Assembly: GCF_002097715.1 (NCBI RefSeq) | Contig: NZ_CP020737.1 | Location: forward strand, 682,001 to 746,000 | DNA: 64,000 nucleotides | Source: Burkholderia ubonensis subsp. mesacidophila | Lineage (GTDB): Bacteria; Pseudomonadota; Gammaproteobacteria; Burkholderiales; Burkholderiaceae | Reading direction: 5' to 3' | Shown: positions 43,824-52,173 of the stretch, piece by piece | Layout: every line of letters begins with the position of its first letter | How positions within the stretch are numbered: the first letter of the stretch is position 1 | The notes under the pieces: generated by a model | The model's database searches: none | What the model was told of the DNA's origin: nothing | What the model saw: only the letters and a program-made list of their open reading frames with translations | Made by a program: the position numbers and the translations under genes

Positions 43824-44110
43824 AGGGCCTGTTCACGCTAATAACGGGCTTGCGAACGTGCCTTGCCGGCCGCAGTGCAAGGAGCAAGGAGCGCCGTTTG
43901 GCCGAGCCAAACAAGCGACGCGCGACGCCGCAATGTGGCCGGCAAGGCACGTTCCCGTAACCAAGAAATTTCTCTTGGGGCTGGCCGCCAGAAGGGCCGA
44001 TCGCTGCGTCATGCTCCTCGCGAATACGTCCGGTATTCGTTTCGTCGCAATCCTTGCGCTCGGCCCTTCTGGCGGCCAGCGCAAGCCCGTTATTAGCGTG
44101 AACAGGCCCT
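43824..44110. repeat. Nested inverted-repeat (cloverleaf-like) element between ruvA and ruvB
   Basis: The outer arms 43824-43854 and 44080-44110 are perfect 31-bp reverse complements. Inside, starting exactly where the outer arms end, are arm pair 43854-43871/43937-43954 (18 bp, perfect) and arm pair 43980-44000/44060-44080 (21 bp, perfect). Between these two lies a CCAAGA/TCTTGG hairpin (43961-43978). Each large stem has its own apical hairpin: GTTTGGC-CGA-GCCAAAC at 43896-43912 and CGAATAC-GTCCG-GTATTCG at 44021-44039. The whole can fold as a cloverleaf in RNA or a branched cruciform in DNA. No coding capacity and no target-site duplication were seen. It could be a mobile or MITE-like repeat; copy number is unknown. 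Confidence 0.9.
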
Positions 44111-44172
44111 TGCCGAACGGCCGACTGGCGCGCCGCATGCGGCGGCGCGACACTGCGTCGGACGCGGGGCCG

Positions 44173-44754
44173 TTACACCTTCGACAGGGCCTTGAGCGCG
44201 AGCTTGATGCCTTCGGACACGCCGGTGCCGGCCGGCACGTTCTTGATCGCGGCGAGGCCTTCCTTCTCGGAGTAGCCGAGCGCGAGCAGCGCATTGAGGA
44301 TGTCGGCCGCGTGGTCGGACGGCGACGCGGCGCCGGCGAGCGCACCGAGGTCGGCGCCGAGCTTGCCCTTCAGCTCCAGCAGCAGGCGCTCGGCCGTCTT
44401 CTTGCCGATGCCCGGCAGGCGGGTCAGGCGAGCGGCGTCCTGCATCGTCACGACCTGCGCGAGCTCCGGCACGCTCATGCCGGACAGCACGGCGAGCGCC
44501 ATGCGCGCGCCGATGCCGGTGATCTTCAGCAGCTCACGGAAGGTCGTGCGCTCCTGCGCGGTCAGGAAACCGTACAGCAGGTGCGCGTCCTCGCGGACGA
44601 TCTGCTGGGTGAGCAGCACGACTCGCTCGCCGGTCTGCGGCAGGTTGTAGAAGGTGCTCATCGGCACGTCGATCTCATAGCCGACGCCGTTGCAGTCGAC
44701 GAGCAGGTGAGGCGGGTTCTTTTCGAGGAGGATGCCGGCGATGCGACCGATCAT
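44173..44754 (-). CDS. ruvA: Holliday junction DNA helicase subunit RuvA
   Basis: Tetrameric DNA-binding protein that holds the Holliday junction for RuvB and RuvC. The 193 residues begin [20 protein letters not shown] and include the helix-hairpin-helix motifs [19 protein letters not shown] near 70 and [19 protein letters not shown] near 107, with the RuvB-binding C-terminal domain ending in LKALSKV. ruvC lies 130 bp upstream on the same strand. Confidence 0.97.
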   Translation of the reverse strand: MIGRIAGILLEKNPPHLLVDCNGVGYEIDVPMSTFYNLPQTGERVVLLTQQIVREDAHLLYGFLTAQERTTFRELLKITGIGARMALAVLSGMSVPELAQVVTMQDAARLTRLPGIGKKTAERLLLELKGKLGADLGALAGAASPSDHAADILNALLALGYSEKEGLAAIKNVPAGTGVSEGIKLALKALSKV

Positions 44755-44887
44755 GGATTGTGCGAGGCGATGAAGAAAGCGCGAGTGTAGCGCACGCGCG
44801 ACGGAAAACCGATGGGCCGGCCGTTCGGCCGGGAGCGCGGGAAGCGCGGCGTGCAGCAGGGTGATCGCCCAGCGCACGCCGCCGGCA

Positions 44888-45430
44888 TCAGCCGACGAGC
44901 CGGCCGCGCCGCACGCGCAGCCCTTTCTTGGCGAGTGCCGGCGCGAGGCCGCCGAGCGTGCTGAGCGTGTTGCCGCCGTGTGCGTGGCAGATCGCCATGC
45001 CGAGCGCGTCGGCCGCGTCGGTGCCGGGCTGCCCGGAGAGATTCAAGAGCCGCGTGACCATCTCCTGCATCTGCGCCTTGGTCGCGCGACCGTAGCCGAC
45101 GACGGCCTGCTTGAGCTGCAGCGCCGTGTATTCGGCGACCGGCAACCCGCCCGTGACGAGGCCGCAGATCGCGGCGCCGCGCGCCTGGCCGAGCAGCAGC
45201 GTCGACTGCGGGTTGACGTTGACGAACACCTTTTCGATCGCGGCCTGATCGGGCGCGTGTTCGCGCACGAGCGTCGAGACGCCCTGGAAGATGGTGCCGA
45301 GCCGGGTGGCCAGGTCGGCCGTCGGCGTGCGGATCACGCCGCTCGTGACGTAGGCGAGCCGGTGGCCGCTGACGTCGATGACGCCAAAGCCGGTGACGCG
45401 CAGGCCGGGGTCGATGCCGAGAATTCGCAT
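44888..45430 (-). CDS. ruvC: Holliday junction resolvase RuvC
   Basis: Endonuclease that resolves Holliday junctions by paired nicks. The 180-residue protein starts [19 protein letters not shown], with the first catalytic Asp at position 7; further acidic residues are in [18 protein letters not shown] near 66 (Glu) and [17 protein letters not shown] near 138 (Asp pair). It precedes ruvA and ruvB in transcription and has a 190-bp gap to purH, which contains the purH terminator. Confidence 0.97.
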   Translation of the reverse strand: MRILGIDPGLRVTGFGVIDVSGHRLAYVTSGVIRTPTADLATRLGTIFQGVSTLVREHAPDQAAIEKVFVNVNPQSTLLLGQARGAAICGLVTGGLPVAEYTALQLKQAVVGYGRATKAQMQEMVTRLLNLSGQPGTDAADALGMAICHAHGGNTLSTLGGLAPALAKKGLRVRRGRLVG

Positions 45431-45548
45431 GTAACTAGGGAGTTGCGTGATGCAGCGATACTACAACGAAAGGCGCGGCATGCCGCCGCGACGCGGCGCG
45501 CGGCCGCGAGATCTTGCCGAGCGCGGCAGCGACGGCCGGCGCCGCGCA

Positions 45549-45582
45549 ATAAAAAACCCGGCGGGTGCGACGCCGCCGGGCT
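45549..45582 (-). terminator. Intrinsic terminator after purH
   Basis: On the minus strand, CCCGGCGG pairs with CCGCCGGG and is followed by a run of T (six A on the plus strand at 45551-45556). It separates purH from the ruv genes. Confidence 0.88.
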
Positions 45583-45617
45583 CGTGTCTCGCGGCCCCGC
45601 GGGCCGCGCGCCGTCGA

Positions 45618-47183
45618 TCAGTGACGGAAGTGGCGCACGCCCGTCAGGATCATCGCGATGTTGTGCTCGTCGGCCGCCGCGATCACTTCGTCATCGCGCA
45701 CCGAGCCGCCCGGCTGGATCACGCAGGTCGCGCCCGCCGCCACGACGACGTCGAGGCCGTCACGGAACGGGAAGAACGCATCCGACGCGACTGCCGAACC
45801 CGCGAGCGTGAGGCCCGCGTTCTGCGCCTTGATGCTCGCGATGCGCGCCGAGTCGACGCGGCTCATCTGGCCCGCGCCGACGCCGAGCGTCATGCCGTTG
45901 CCGCAGAACACGATCGCGTTCGACTTCACGTACTTCGCGACGCGCCACGCGAACAGCAGGTCGTCCATTTCCTTCGGCGTCGGGTGGCGCTTCGTGACGA
46001 CGCGCAGCTCGTGCGGTTGCACGTTCTTCGCATCGAGCGACTGCACCAGCAGGCCGCCGCCCACGCGCTTCAGGTCGAACGCGTTATGGCCTTCGCCCAG
46101 CGCGATCTCGAGCAGGCGCACGTTCTGCTTCGCGGCGAACACCTGCTTCGCGGCATCGGTGAACGACGGCGCGATCAGCACTTCGACGAACTGCTTCGCG
46201 ACGGCCTGCGCGGCCGCATCGTCGACTTCGCGGTTGAACGCGATGATGCCGCCGAACGCCGACGTCGGGTCGGTCTGGAACGCCTTCGCATACGCGTCGG
46301 CCGGGTCGTTGCCGACCGCGACGCCGCACGGGTTCGCGTGCTTGATGATCACGCAGGCCGGCGCGTCGAACGTCTTCACGCATTCCCACGCGGCGTCCGA
46401 ATCGGCGATGTTGTTGTACGACAGTTCCTTGCCCTGCAGCTGGCGGTAATTCGCGAGCGCGCCGGCGGGCGTCGCGATGTCGCGGTAGAACGCGGCGCTC
46501 TGGTGCGGGTTCTCGCCGTAGCGCAGGTCCTGCACCTTGTCGAACGCCATGTTCAGCGTCGCCGGGTACGGGTTGCGCGACGTGTGCTTGAGCTCGTCGG
46601 TCAGGCTCGTCAGGTAGTTCGTGATCGCGCCGTCGTACTGCGCGGTGTGCGCGAACACCTTGGTCGCGAGACGGAAGTTGGTCGCATAGGCGACCGTGTT
46701 GGCGTTCGCCTTCATCTCGTCGAGCACGACCGCGTAGTCGGCCGGGTCGACGATCACCGTCACGTCGCGGTGGTTCTTCGCCGCCGAGCGCAGCATCGTC
46801 GGGCCGCCGATGTCGATGTTCTCGATCGCGTCCGCGAGCGTGCAGTCGTCCTTCGCGATCGTCGCGACGAACGGGTACAGGTTCACGACGAGCAGGTCGA
46901 TCGTCGGGATGTCGTGCGCTTCGAGCGCCTGCATGTGCTCGGGCAGGTCGCGGCGCGCCAGGATGCCGCCATGCACCTTCGGATGCAGCGTCTTCACGCG
47001 CCCATCGAGCATTTCCGGGAAGCCGGTGTAGTCGGCCACCTCGGTGACGGGCAGGCCCGCGTCGGCCAGCAGTTTCGCGGTGCCGCCGGTCGACAGCAGC
47101 TTGACGCCGAGGTCGGACAGCGACTTCGCGAAGTCGACGATGCCGGTCTTGTCGGAAACGGAAATGAGCGCTTGCTTGATCAT
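45618..47183 (-). CDS. purH: Bifunctional AICAR formyltransferase/IMP cyclohydrolase
   Basis: Last two steps of IMP synthesis. The 521-residue protein has the N-terminal IMP cyclohydrolase (MGS-like) domain with [20 protein letters not shown] near 33 and the C-terminal transformylase with [16 protein letters not shown] near 210 and [11 protein letters not shown] near 268. It follows fis by about 45 bp on the same strand, an arrangement common in betaproteobacteria. Confidence 0.98.
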   Translation of the reverse strand: MIKQALISVSDKTGIVDFAKSLSDLGVKLLSTGGTAKLLADAGLPVTEVADYTGFPEMLDGRVKTLHPKVHGGILARRDLPEHMQALEAHDIPTIDLLVVNLYPFVATIAKDDCTLADAIENIDIGGPTMLRSAAKNHRDVTVIVDPADYAVVLDEMKANANTVAYATNFRLATKVFAHTAQYDGAITNYLTSLTDELKHTSRNPYPATLNMAFDKVQDLRYGENPHQSAAFYRDIATPAGALANYRQLQGKELSYNNIADSDAAWECVKTFDAPACVIIKHANPCGVAVGNDPADAYAKAFQTDPTSAFGGIIAFNREVDDAAAQAVAKQFVEVLIAPSFTDAAKQVFAAKQNVRLLEIALGEGHNAFDLKRVGGGLLVQSLDAKNVQPHELRVVTKRHPTPKEMDDLLFAWRVAKYVKSNAIVFCGNGMTLGVGAGQMSRVDSARIASIKAQNAGLTLAGSAVASDAFFPFRDGLDVVVAAGATCVIQPGGSVRDDEVIAAADEHNIAMILTGVRHFRH

Positions 47184-47227
47184 GATGGAACCACCGATAG
47201 CCAGGGAAACGGGGACAGGGCGGCCGG

Positions 47228-47461
47228 CTACAGCAGGCCGTGCTGCTGCAGCTTCTTGCGCAGCGTATTGCGGTTGATGCCGAGGTACTCCGCGGCGAGC
47301 GACTGGTTGCCGCCCGCCTGTTCGAGCACGACCTCGAGCATCGGCTTTTCGACGCAGGACATCACCATTTCGTAGACGTCATGCGGATTGGAGCCGTCTA
47401 GATCCCGGAAATACACGTCCAGGCTCTCGCGGACACATTGTTCGATGTTGTGCTTGCTCAT
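47228..47461 (-). CDS. fis: Fis family DNA-binding protein
   Basis: Small nucleoid-associated regulator, 77 residues, shorter than the 98-residue enterobacterial Fis at its N-terminus. The C-terminal helix-turn-helix is clear: [18 protein letters not shown] then [10 protein letters not shown]. Its ATG overlaps the dusB stop by four bases, matching the dusB-fis operon known in enterics, so the two are translationally coupled. It precedes purH. Confidence 0.95.
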   Translation of the reverse strand: MSKHNIEQCVRESLDVYFRDLDGSNPHDVYEMVMSCVEKPMLEVVLEQAGGNQSLAAEYLGINRNTLRKKLQQHGLL

Positions 47462-48522
47462 GCTGCTAACTGGTTATGGTCGTCCGACTCGCCGTGGTCA
47501 TCCTCGTCCTCGTCGACGTAGACGAGATGGTCGGACAGCGCCTTCTGCGCTTCGAAGAATGCATTGACGGCGGCGAGCTGCTCGCGGGTGGAATCGAGCG
47601 TGTTCATCCGGTGCCGGAACCCGTTGGCGCCGGAAAGGCCGCGAGTGTACCAGCCGATGTGCTTGCGCGCAGTACGGACTCCCGTGAATTCTCCGTAGAA
47701 CGCGTAGTGATCTTCCAGATGCTCGTTCATCACCTGCTGGATCTCGTCGATCAGCGGCGGCGGCAGCAGCTCGCCGGTTTGCAGGAAATGATCGATTTCA
47801 CGGAACAGCCACGGCCGACCTTGCGCGGCACGACCGATCATCAGCGCGTCGGCGCCGGTCGCGTCGAGCACCGCCTTCGCTTTCTGCGGCGACGTGATGT
47901 CGCCGTTCGCGACGACCGGAATGCCGACGGCCGCCTTCACGGCCGCGATGGTCTCGTATTCGGCTTCGCCGCGGTACAGGTCGGCGCGCGTGCGGCCGTG
48001 CACGGTGAGCATCGAGATGCCGGCGGCCTCGGCGAGGCGCGCGACCGTGATCGCATTCTTGTGCTCGCGGTCCCAGCCGGTGCGGATCTTCAGCGTGACG
48101 GGCACGGCGTCCGGCCCGGTGCCGACCGCGCCGACGACCGCCTCGACGATCTGCTTCACGAGCGGCTCGTTCTGCAGCAGCGCGGAGCCCGCGGCGACGT
48201 TGCAGACCTTCTTCGCCGGGCAGCCCATGTTGATGTCGATGATCTGCGCGCCGTTGTCGACGTTGTAGCGGGCGGCTTCGGCCATCATCGCCGGGTCGGC
48301 GCCGGCGATCTGCACGGCGATCGGCTCGACTTCGCCTTCGTGGTTCGCGCGCCGCATCGTCTTGGCGCTTTTCCACAGCTGGGCGTTGGACGCGACCATT
48401 TCGGACACGGCATAGCCGGCCCCCAGCCGTTTGCACAGCTGGCGGAACGGCCGGTCCGTCACGCCGGCCATCGGGGCGACGAACAGGTTGTTGCGCAATA
48501 CGTGAGAGCCGATAACGGGCAT
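47458..48522 (-). CDS. dusB: tRNA-dihydrouridine synthase DusB
   Basis: FMN enzyme that reduces uridines in the tRNA D-loop. The 354-residue protein has NNLFVAPMAGVTDRPFRQLC near the N-terminus, the catalytic cysteine in DINMGCPAKKVCN near 102, KIRTGWDREHKNA near 145 and the phosphate-binding NGDITSPQKA near 205. The ATG giving MPVIGSHVLRNN matches the family start. It forms a unit with fis. Confidence 0.97.
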   Translation of the reverse strand: MPVIGSHVLRNNLFVAPMAGVTDRPFRQLCKRLGAGYAVSEMVASNAQLWKSAKTMRRANHEGEVEPIAVQIAGADPAMMAEAARYNVDNGAQIIDINMGCPAKKVCNVAAGSALLQNEPLVKQIVEAVVGAVGTGPDAVPVTLKIRTGWDREHKNAITVARLAEAAGISMLTVHGRTRADLYRGEAEYETIAAVKAAVGIPVVANGDITSPQKAKAVLDATGADALMIGRAAQGRPWLFREIDHFLQTGELLPPPLIDEIQQVMNEHLEDHYAFYGEFTGVRTARKHIGWYTRGLSGANGFRHRMNTLDSTREQLAAVNAFFEAQKALSDHLVYVDEDEDDHGESDDHNQLAA

Positions 48523-48640
48523 CGCAATGACACCGCCCGCGGACCAGCGCGGGCAAGAAAAGGGCGGAGGGAAAACGCGCATTTTACCGTATTCCCTCGC
48601 CGAGCCGATTTGACCCGGTTTGTCTGCAGCGCTGCGCGCG

Positions 48641-49819
48641 TCAGCCGCGCTGGCCGAACATCATCTGGCGGGCGATCGCGGTCTTGAGCGGCGGCACGAG
48701 TTCGAGCGCGGTCAGCGCCGCGCCGCGCAGCAGCGTGAGCGGGCCCGCCTCGATCGTGAACAGCCGCGCGAGCGTGTCGGTCGCGCCGATCGTGAAGCGC
48801 CGGTCGAGCGCGCGCCGCGTGTTGAAGGCCGCGAGCGCGGCCGGCTCGGCGCCGCGCCCGGACAGCGTGTCGACGAGCGTATGCGCGTCGCGCAGGCCGA
48901 GGTTGAGCCCCTGGCCCGCGACCGGGTGCAGCGTCTGCGCGGCATTGCCGACGATCGCGATGCGCCGGTCGACGAGCGTCTGCGCGGCGTTCAGGCCGAG
49001 CGGGAACGACGCGCGCCCGGTGATCGCGACGAAGCGGCCCATGCGCTCGCCGAACGCCGTGCCGAGCTCGCGCAGGAACGCGTCGTCGGGCAGCGCGGCG
49101 CGGCGTGCGGCTTCGCCCGGCTCGCAGCACCACACCAGCGCATATTGCGCGCCGCCGAGCGGCAGCAGCGCGAGCGGCCCTTCGTGCGTGAAGCGTTCCC
49201 ACGCGACGTTCGGGCGCGGCGCTGACACCGTCACCGTGCCGACGATCGCGGTCTGGCCGTAGTCGCGGCGGTGCTTGCCGTCGTCGTCCTGCTGCTCGTG
49301 GAACAGCCCGCCTTCGGCGTTGACGACGATCCGCGCGCGCAGCGTGCGTTCGCCCTGCGGGCCGTCGAGCGTCAGCGTGACGCCGCCGGCGTCCTGCTGC
49401 GGCGCGCGCGCCGAGGTCGACGTGAGCCAGTCGACGCCCGTGCCGCGCACCGCGCCCGCCAGCGCCTGCACGAGCGAGCCGTAGCGCACGACGTAGCCGA
49501 GCGCCGCCACGTCGTGCTCGTCGCGGTCGATCAGCGTGCGGCCGAAATGGCCGCGCTGCGACACGTGAATGTGTTCGATCGGCGTCGCGTCGGCGGGCCA
49601 CGCGAGCGTGTCGAGCAGCACGCGGCTGCCGTGCGACACCGCGATCGCGCGCGGATCGTTCGCGCTCGCGGCGGGCTCGCGCGCGTCGATCAGCGCGATC
49701 GACCAGTGCCGCGTCGCGCTGCGTCGAGCGAGCCAGCCGGCCAGCGCGAGCCCGACGGGGCCGGCGCCGACGATGGCGATGTCGTGGTCCGGCGTGGCCG
49801 GGGAGGAGTCGGTCGTCAT
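48641..49819 (-). CDS. UbiH/UbiF-family FAD-dependent monooxygenase
   Basis: Flavin hydroxylase of the ubiquinone family, 392 residues. The FAD-binding GxGxxG motif is in IAIVGAGPVGLALAGWLA near residue 16; the DPRAIAVSHGSRVLLDTL ubiH signature is near 58; and the second FAD motif GNAAQTLHPVAGQGLNLGLR is near 290. It probably hydroxylates the ubiquinone ring; which position cannot be read. It is followed by dusB-fis on the same strand about 120 bp away and preceded by pepP, and pepP-ubiH linkage is known in other proteobacteria. Confidence 0.9.
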   Translation of the reverse strand: MTTDSSPATPDHDIAIVGAGPVGLALAGWLARRSATRHWSIALIDAREPAASANDPRAIAVSHGSRVLLDTLAWPADATPIEHIHVSQRGHFGRTLIDRDEHDVAALGYVVRYGSLVQALAGAVRGTGVDWLTSTSARAPQQDAGGVTLTLDGPQGERTLRARIVVNAEGGLFHEQQDDDGKHRRDYGQTAIVGTVTVSAPRPNVAWERFTHEGPLALLPLGGAQYALVWCCEPGEAARRAALPDDAFLRELGTAFGERMGRFVAITGRASFPLGLNAAQTLVDRRIAIVGNAAQTLHPVAGQGLNLGLRDAHTLVDTLSGRGAEPAALAAFNTRRALDRRFTIGATDTLARLFTIEAGPLTLLRGAALTALELVPPLKTAIARQMMFGQRG

Positions 49820-49860
49820 CAGGAATCGTGAAACGTAAGAAACGGTCGGCAGCCGCCTGC

Positions 49861-51258
49861 TCAGGCGTCGTGCGCCGCGCCTGCGCACATCAGCGCCTCG
49901 ATCTCGGCGGCCGCGACGGGCACGTCGCGCGTGATCAGCTCGCAGCCTTGCTCGCGTACGATCGCGTCGTCCTCGATGCGGATGCCGATGTTCCAGTATT
50001 CGGGCGGCACGTCGTCGGCGGCGCGCACGTACAGGCCCGGCTCGACGGTCAGCGTCATGCCGGCCTGCAGCGTGCGCCACGGCAGCGCGCCGTTGCCGTC
50101 GCGCTCGGCGAGCCGCTCGCGGTAGTCGCCGCAGTCGTGCACGTCCATGCCGAGCCAGTGGCCGGTGCGGTGCATGTAGAAGCGCGCGTACGCACGCTCC
50201 GCGATCACGTCGTCGACGTTCGAGAAGCGCGTCTTCGGGATGATGCCGGTGTCGAGCAGGCCCTGCGCGAGCACGCGCACCGCGGCGTCGTGCGGCGCCT
50301 CGAACGGCACGCCGGCGCGGGTCGCGTCGATCGCCGCCTGCTGCGCGGCGAGCACGATGTCGTACAGCGCGCGCTGCGCGGGCGAGAAGCGTCCGTTGGC
50401 CGGGAACGTGCGGGTGATGTCCGACGCGTAGCCGTCGAGCTCGCACGCCGCGTCGATCAGGATCAGGTCGCCGTCGCGCGCGGCCGCGTTGCCGGCCGGG
50501 TAGTGCAGCACGCATGTGTTCGCGCCCGCCGCGACGATCGAGCCGTAGGCCGGCGCCTGCGCGCCGTGCTTGCGGAACGTGTAGAGCAGTTCGGCCTCGA
50601 GTTCGTATTCGCGTACGCCCGGCCGGCACGCCTGCATCGCGCGGCGATGCGCGAGCGCCGAGATGTGCGCGGCGCGCATCATGATCGCGAGCTCGTGCTC
50701 GTCCTTGACGAGCCGCATGTCGTCGACGAGCGGCGTGAGGTCGAGCAGCGCGTCCGGCGCGGCGACGCCCGTGCGCGCCTGCGCGCGCACCGCGTCGAGC
50801 CAGCGGCCGAGCTGGCGGTCGAACTCGGCCGACGCGCCGAACCGGTAATGCACGGTGCCCGCATCGGCGAGCAGGCGCGGCATTTCCGCGTCGAGCACGT
50901 CGGTGGCGAATGCCGCATCGACGCCGAACGCGTCGCGCGCGGCCTCGGGCCCGTAGTGGAAGCCTTCCCAGATCTCGAGGTCCGGGTTCTTCGCGCGGCA
51001 GAACAGGATCGATTGCGGCGCGCCGTGCGGCGCGGACGCGTTCAGCACGAGCACGGCGTCCGGCTCGGCGAAGCCCGTCAGGTAATAGAAGTAGCTGTCA
51101 TGGCGGTACGGGTAGCCCGCATCGCGGTTGCGCAGCACTTCCGGCGCGGTGGGAACGATGGCGACGCCGCCGCCGGCGGCGCGCAGTGCGGCAAGCACGC
51201 GTTCACGGCGCTGGTGGTAGACGTCGACGGCGATGGCGGTATCGAGGGGCGCATTCAT
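49861..51258 (-). CDS. pepP: Xaa-Pro aminopeptidase (aminopeptidase P)
   Basis: Removes N-terminal residues ahead of proline. The 465-residue protein has an N-terminal creatinase-like domain (GYPYRHDSYFYYLTGFAEPD near 50) and the metal-binding pita-bread domain: LILIDAACELDGYASDITR near 263, MHRTGHWLGMDVHD near 355, LTVEPGLYV near 405 and GIRIEDDAIV near 430, supplying the Asp, Asp, His, Glu and Glu ligands. The stop is about 40 bp before the UbiH-type gene. Confidence 0.96.
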   Translation of the reverse strand: MNAPLDTAIAVDVYHQRRERVLAALRAAGGGVAIVPTAPEVLRNRDAGYPYRHDSYFYYLTGFAEPDAVLVLNASAPHGAPQSILFCRAKNPDLEIWEGFHYGPEAARDAFGVDAAFATDVLDAEMPRLLADAGTVHYRFGASAEFDRQLGRWLDAVRAQARTGVAAPDALLDLTPLVDDMRLVKDEHELAIMMRAAHISALAHRRAMQACRPGVREYELEAELLYTFRKHGAQAPAYGSIVAAGANTCVLHYPAGNAAARDGDLILIDAACELDGYASDITRTFPANGRFSPAQRALYDIVLAAQQAAIDATRAGVPFEAPHDAAVRVLAQGLLDTGIIPKTRFSNVDDVIAERAYARFYMHRTGHWLGMDVHDCGDYRERLAERDGNGALPWRTLQAGMTLTVEPGLYVRAADDVPPEYWNIGIRIEDDAIVREQGCELITRDVPVAAAEIEALMCAGAAHDA

Positions 51259-51441
51259 CGTGCGATTGTAGCGCCGCCGGAAGCGGCGCGTGAGAGGGCG
51301 TGGGAAGGGGGCCGCAACGGCGCTGGCGCGGTTGTTGCAAACCATCCACAGGCCGGATGGGCGATTTTCTACCGGCTGTCGGCGGCCGGTTATGATCGGC
51401 GACAACGTATACTCTCGGCGGTTCCTCAACAAAGGCAGATG

Positions 51442-52053
51442 ATGAAATTAATCGGTTCGCTCAGCAGCCCGTTCGTCCGAAAGGCGCGGATCGTGCTTGC
51501 TGAAAAGAAGATCGACTACAAGCTGGAGCTCGAGAACGTCTGGGCGCCGGACACGAACATCCATGCCTCGAACCCGCTCGGCAAGATCCCGTGTCTCGTG
51601 ATGGAAGACGGCGCCGCGGTGTTCGATTCCCGCGTGATCTGCGAATACGTCGACACGCTGTCGCCGGTCGGCAAGCTGATTCCGCCGTCGGGCCGCGAAC
51701 GCGTCGAGGTGCGTTGCTGGGAGGCGCTGTGCGACGGCGCGCTCGACGCGTCGGTCGCGATCCGCATCGAGAACGTGCAGCGCGACGCGCATCAGCGCAG
51801 CGAGAGCTGGATTGCCCGCCAGCAGCGCAAGATCGACGACGCGCTCGTCGCGATGTCGCAGGGCCTCGGCGGCAAGATGTGGTGCGTCGGTAATCATTAC
51901 ACGCTCGCGGACGTCGCGCTCGGTTGCGCGCTCGGCTATCTCGACTTCCGGATGTCCGAGCTGAACTGGCGCGAGCGTCACCCGAACCTCGACAAGCACT
52001 TCGTGAAGCTGATGCAGCGCCAGTCGTTCATCGACACGGTGCCGCAGGGCTGA
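51442..52053 (+). CDS. Glutathione S-transferase family protein
   Basis: A 203-residue thioredoxin-fold plus all-helical protein. The N-terminal KLIGSLSSPFVRKARIVLAE contains the likely catalytic Ser, and NPLGKIPCLVMEDG with DSRVICEYVD gives the glutathione-binding Pro and Ser. Similar to YfcF/YibF-type GSTs. The second of two adjacent ATGs is preferred because AAAGG lies 6 nt before it. A TATACT -10-like hexamer is at 51408. The physiological substrate is unknown. Confidence 0.9.
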   Translation: MKLIGSLSSPFVRKARIVLAEKKIDYKLELENVWAPDTNIHASNPLGKIPCLVMEDGAAVFDSRVICEYVDTLSPVGKLIPPSGRERVEVRCWEALCDGALDASVAIRIENVQRDAHQRSESWIARQQRKIDDALVAMSQGLGGKMWCVGNHYTLADVALGCALGYLDFRMSELNWRERHPNLDKHFVKLMQRQSFIDTVPQG

Positions 52054-52098
52054 CCCGGCCGGCGCAGGCGCCGCTGCCGCCCGCGCATCGAGCAGATG

Positions 52099-52129
52099 AA
52101 AAACGCGCCCCTCGGGGCGCGTTTTTTTT
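52099..52129 (+). terminator. Intrinsic terminator after the GST gene
   Basis: AACGCGCCC with GGGCGCGTT forms the stem of a short-loop hairpin followed by eight T residues. Confidence 0.92.
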
Positions 52130-52173
52130 GCCGGTCGGGCGGCCGAGCGAAACGGCCGAAGCGGCCGGCGCCG

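Noticed and set aside
43833..44172. Open frames inside the ruvA-ruvB inverted-repeat element
   Set aside because: They are by-products of the repeats; no start signal and no sensible product.
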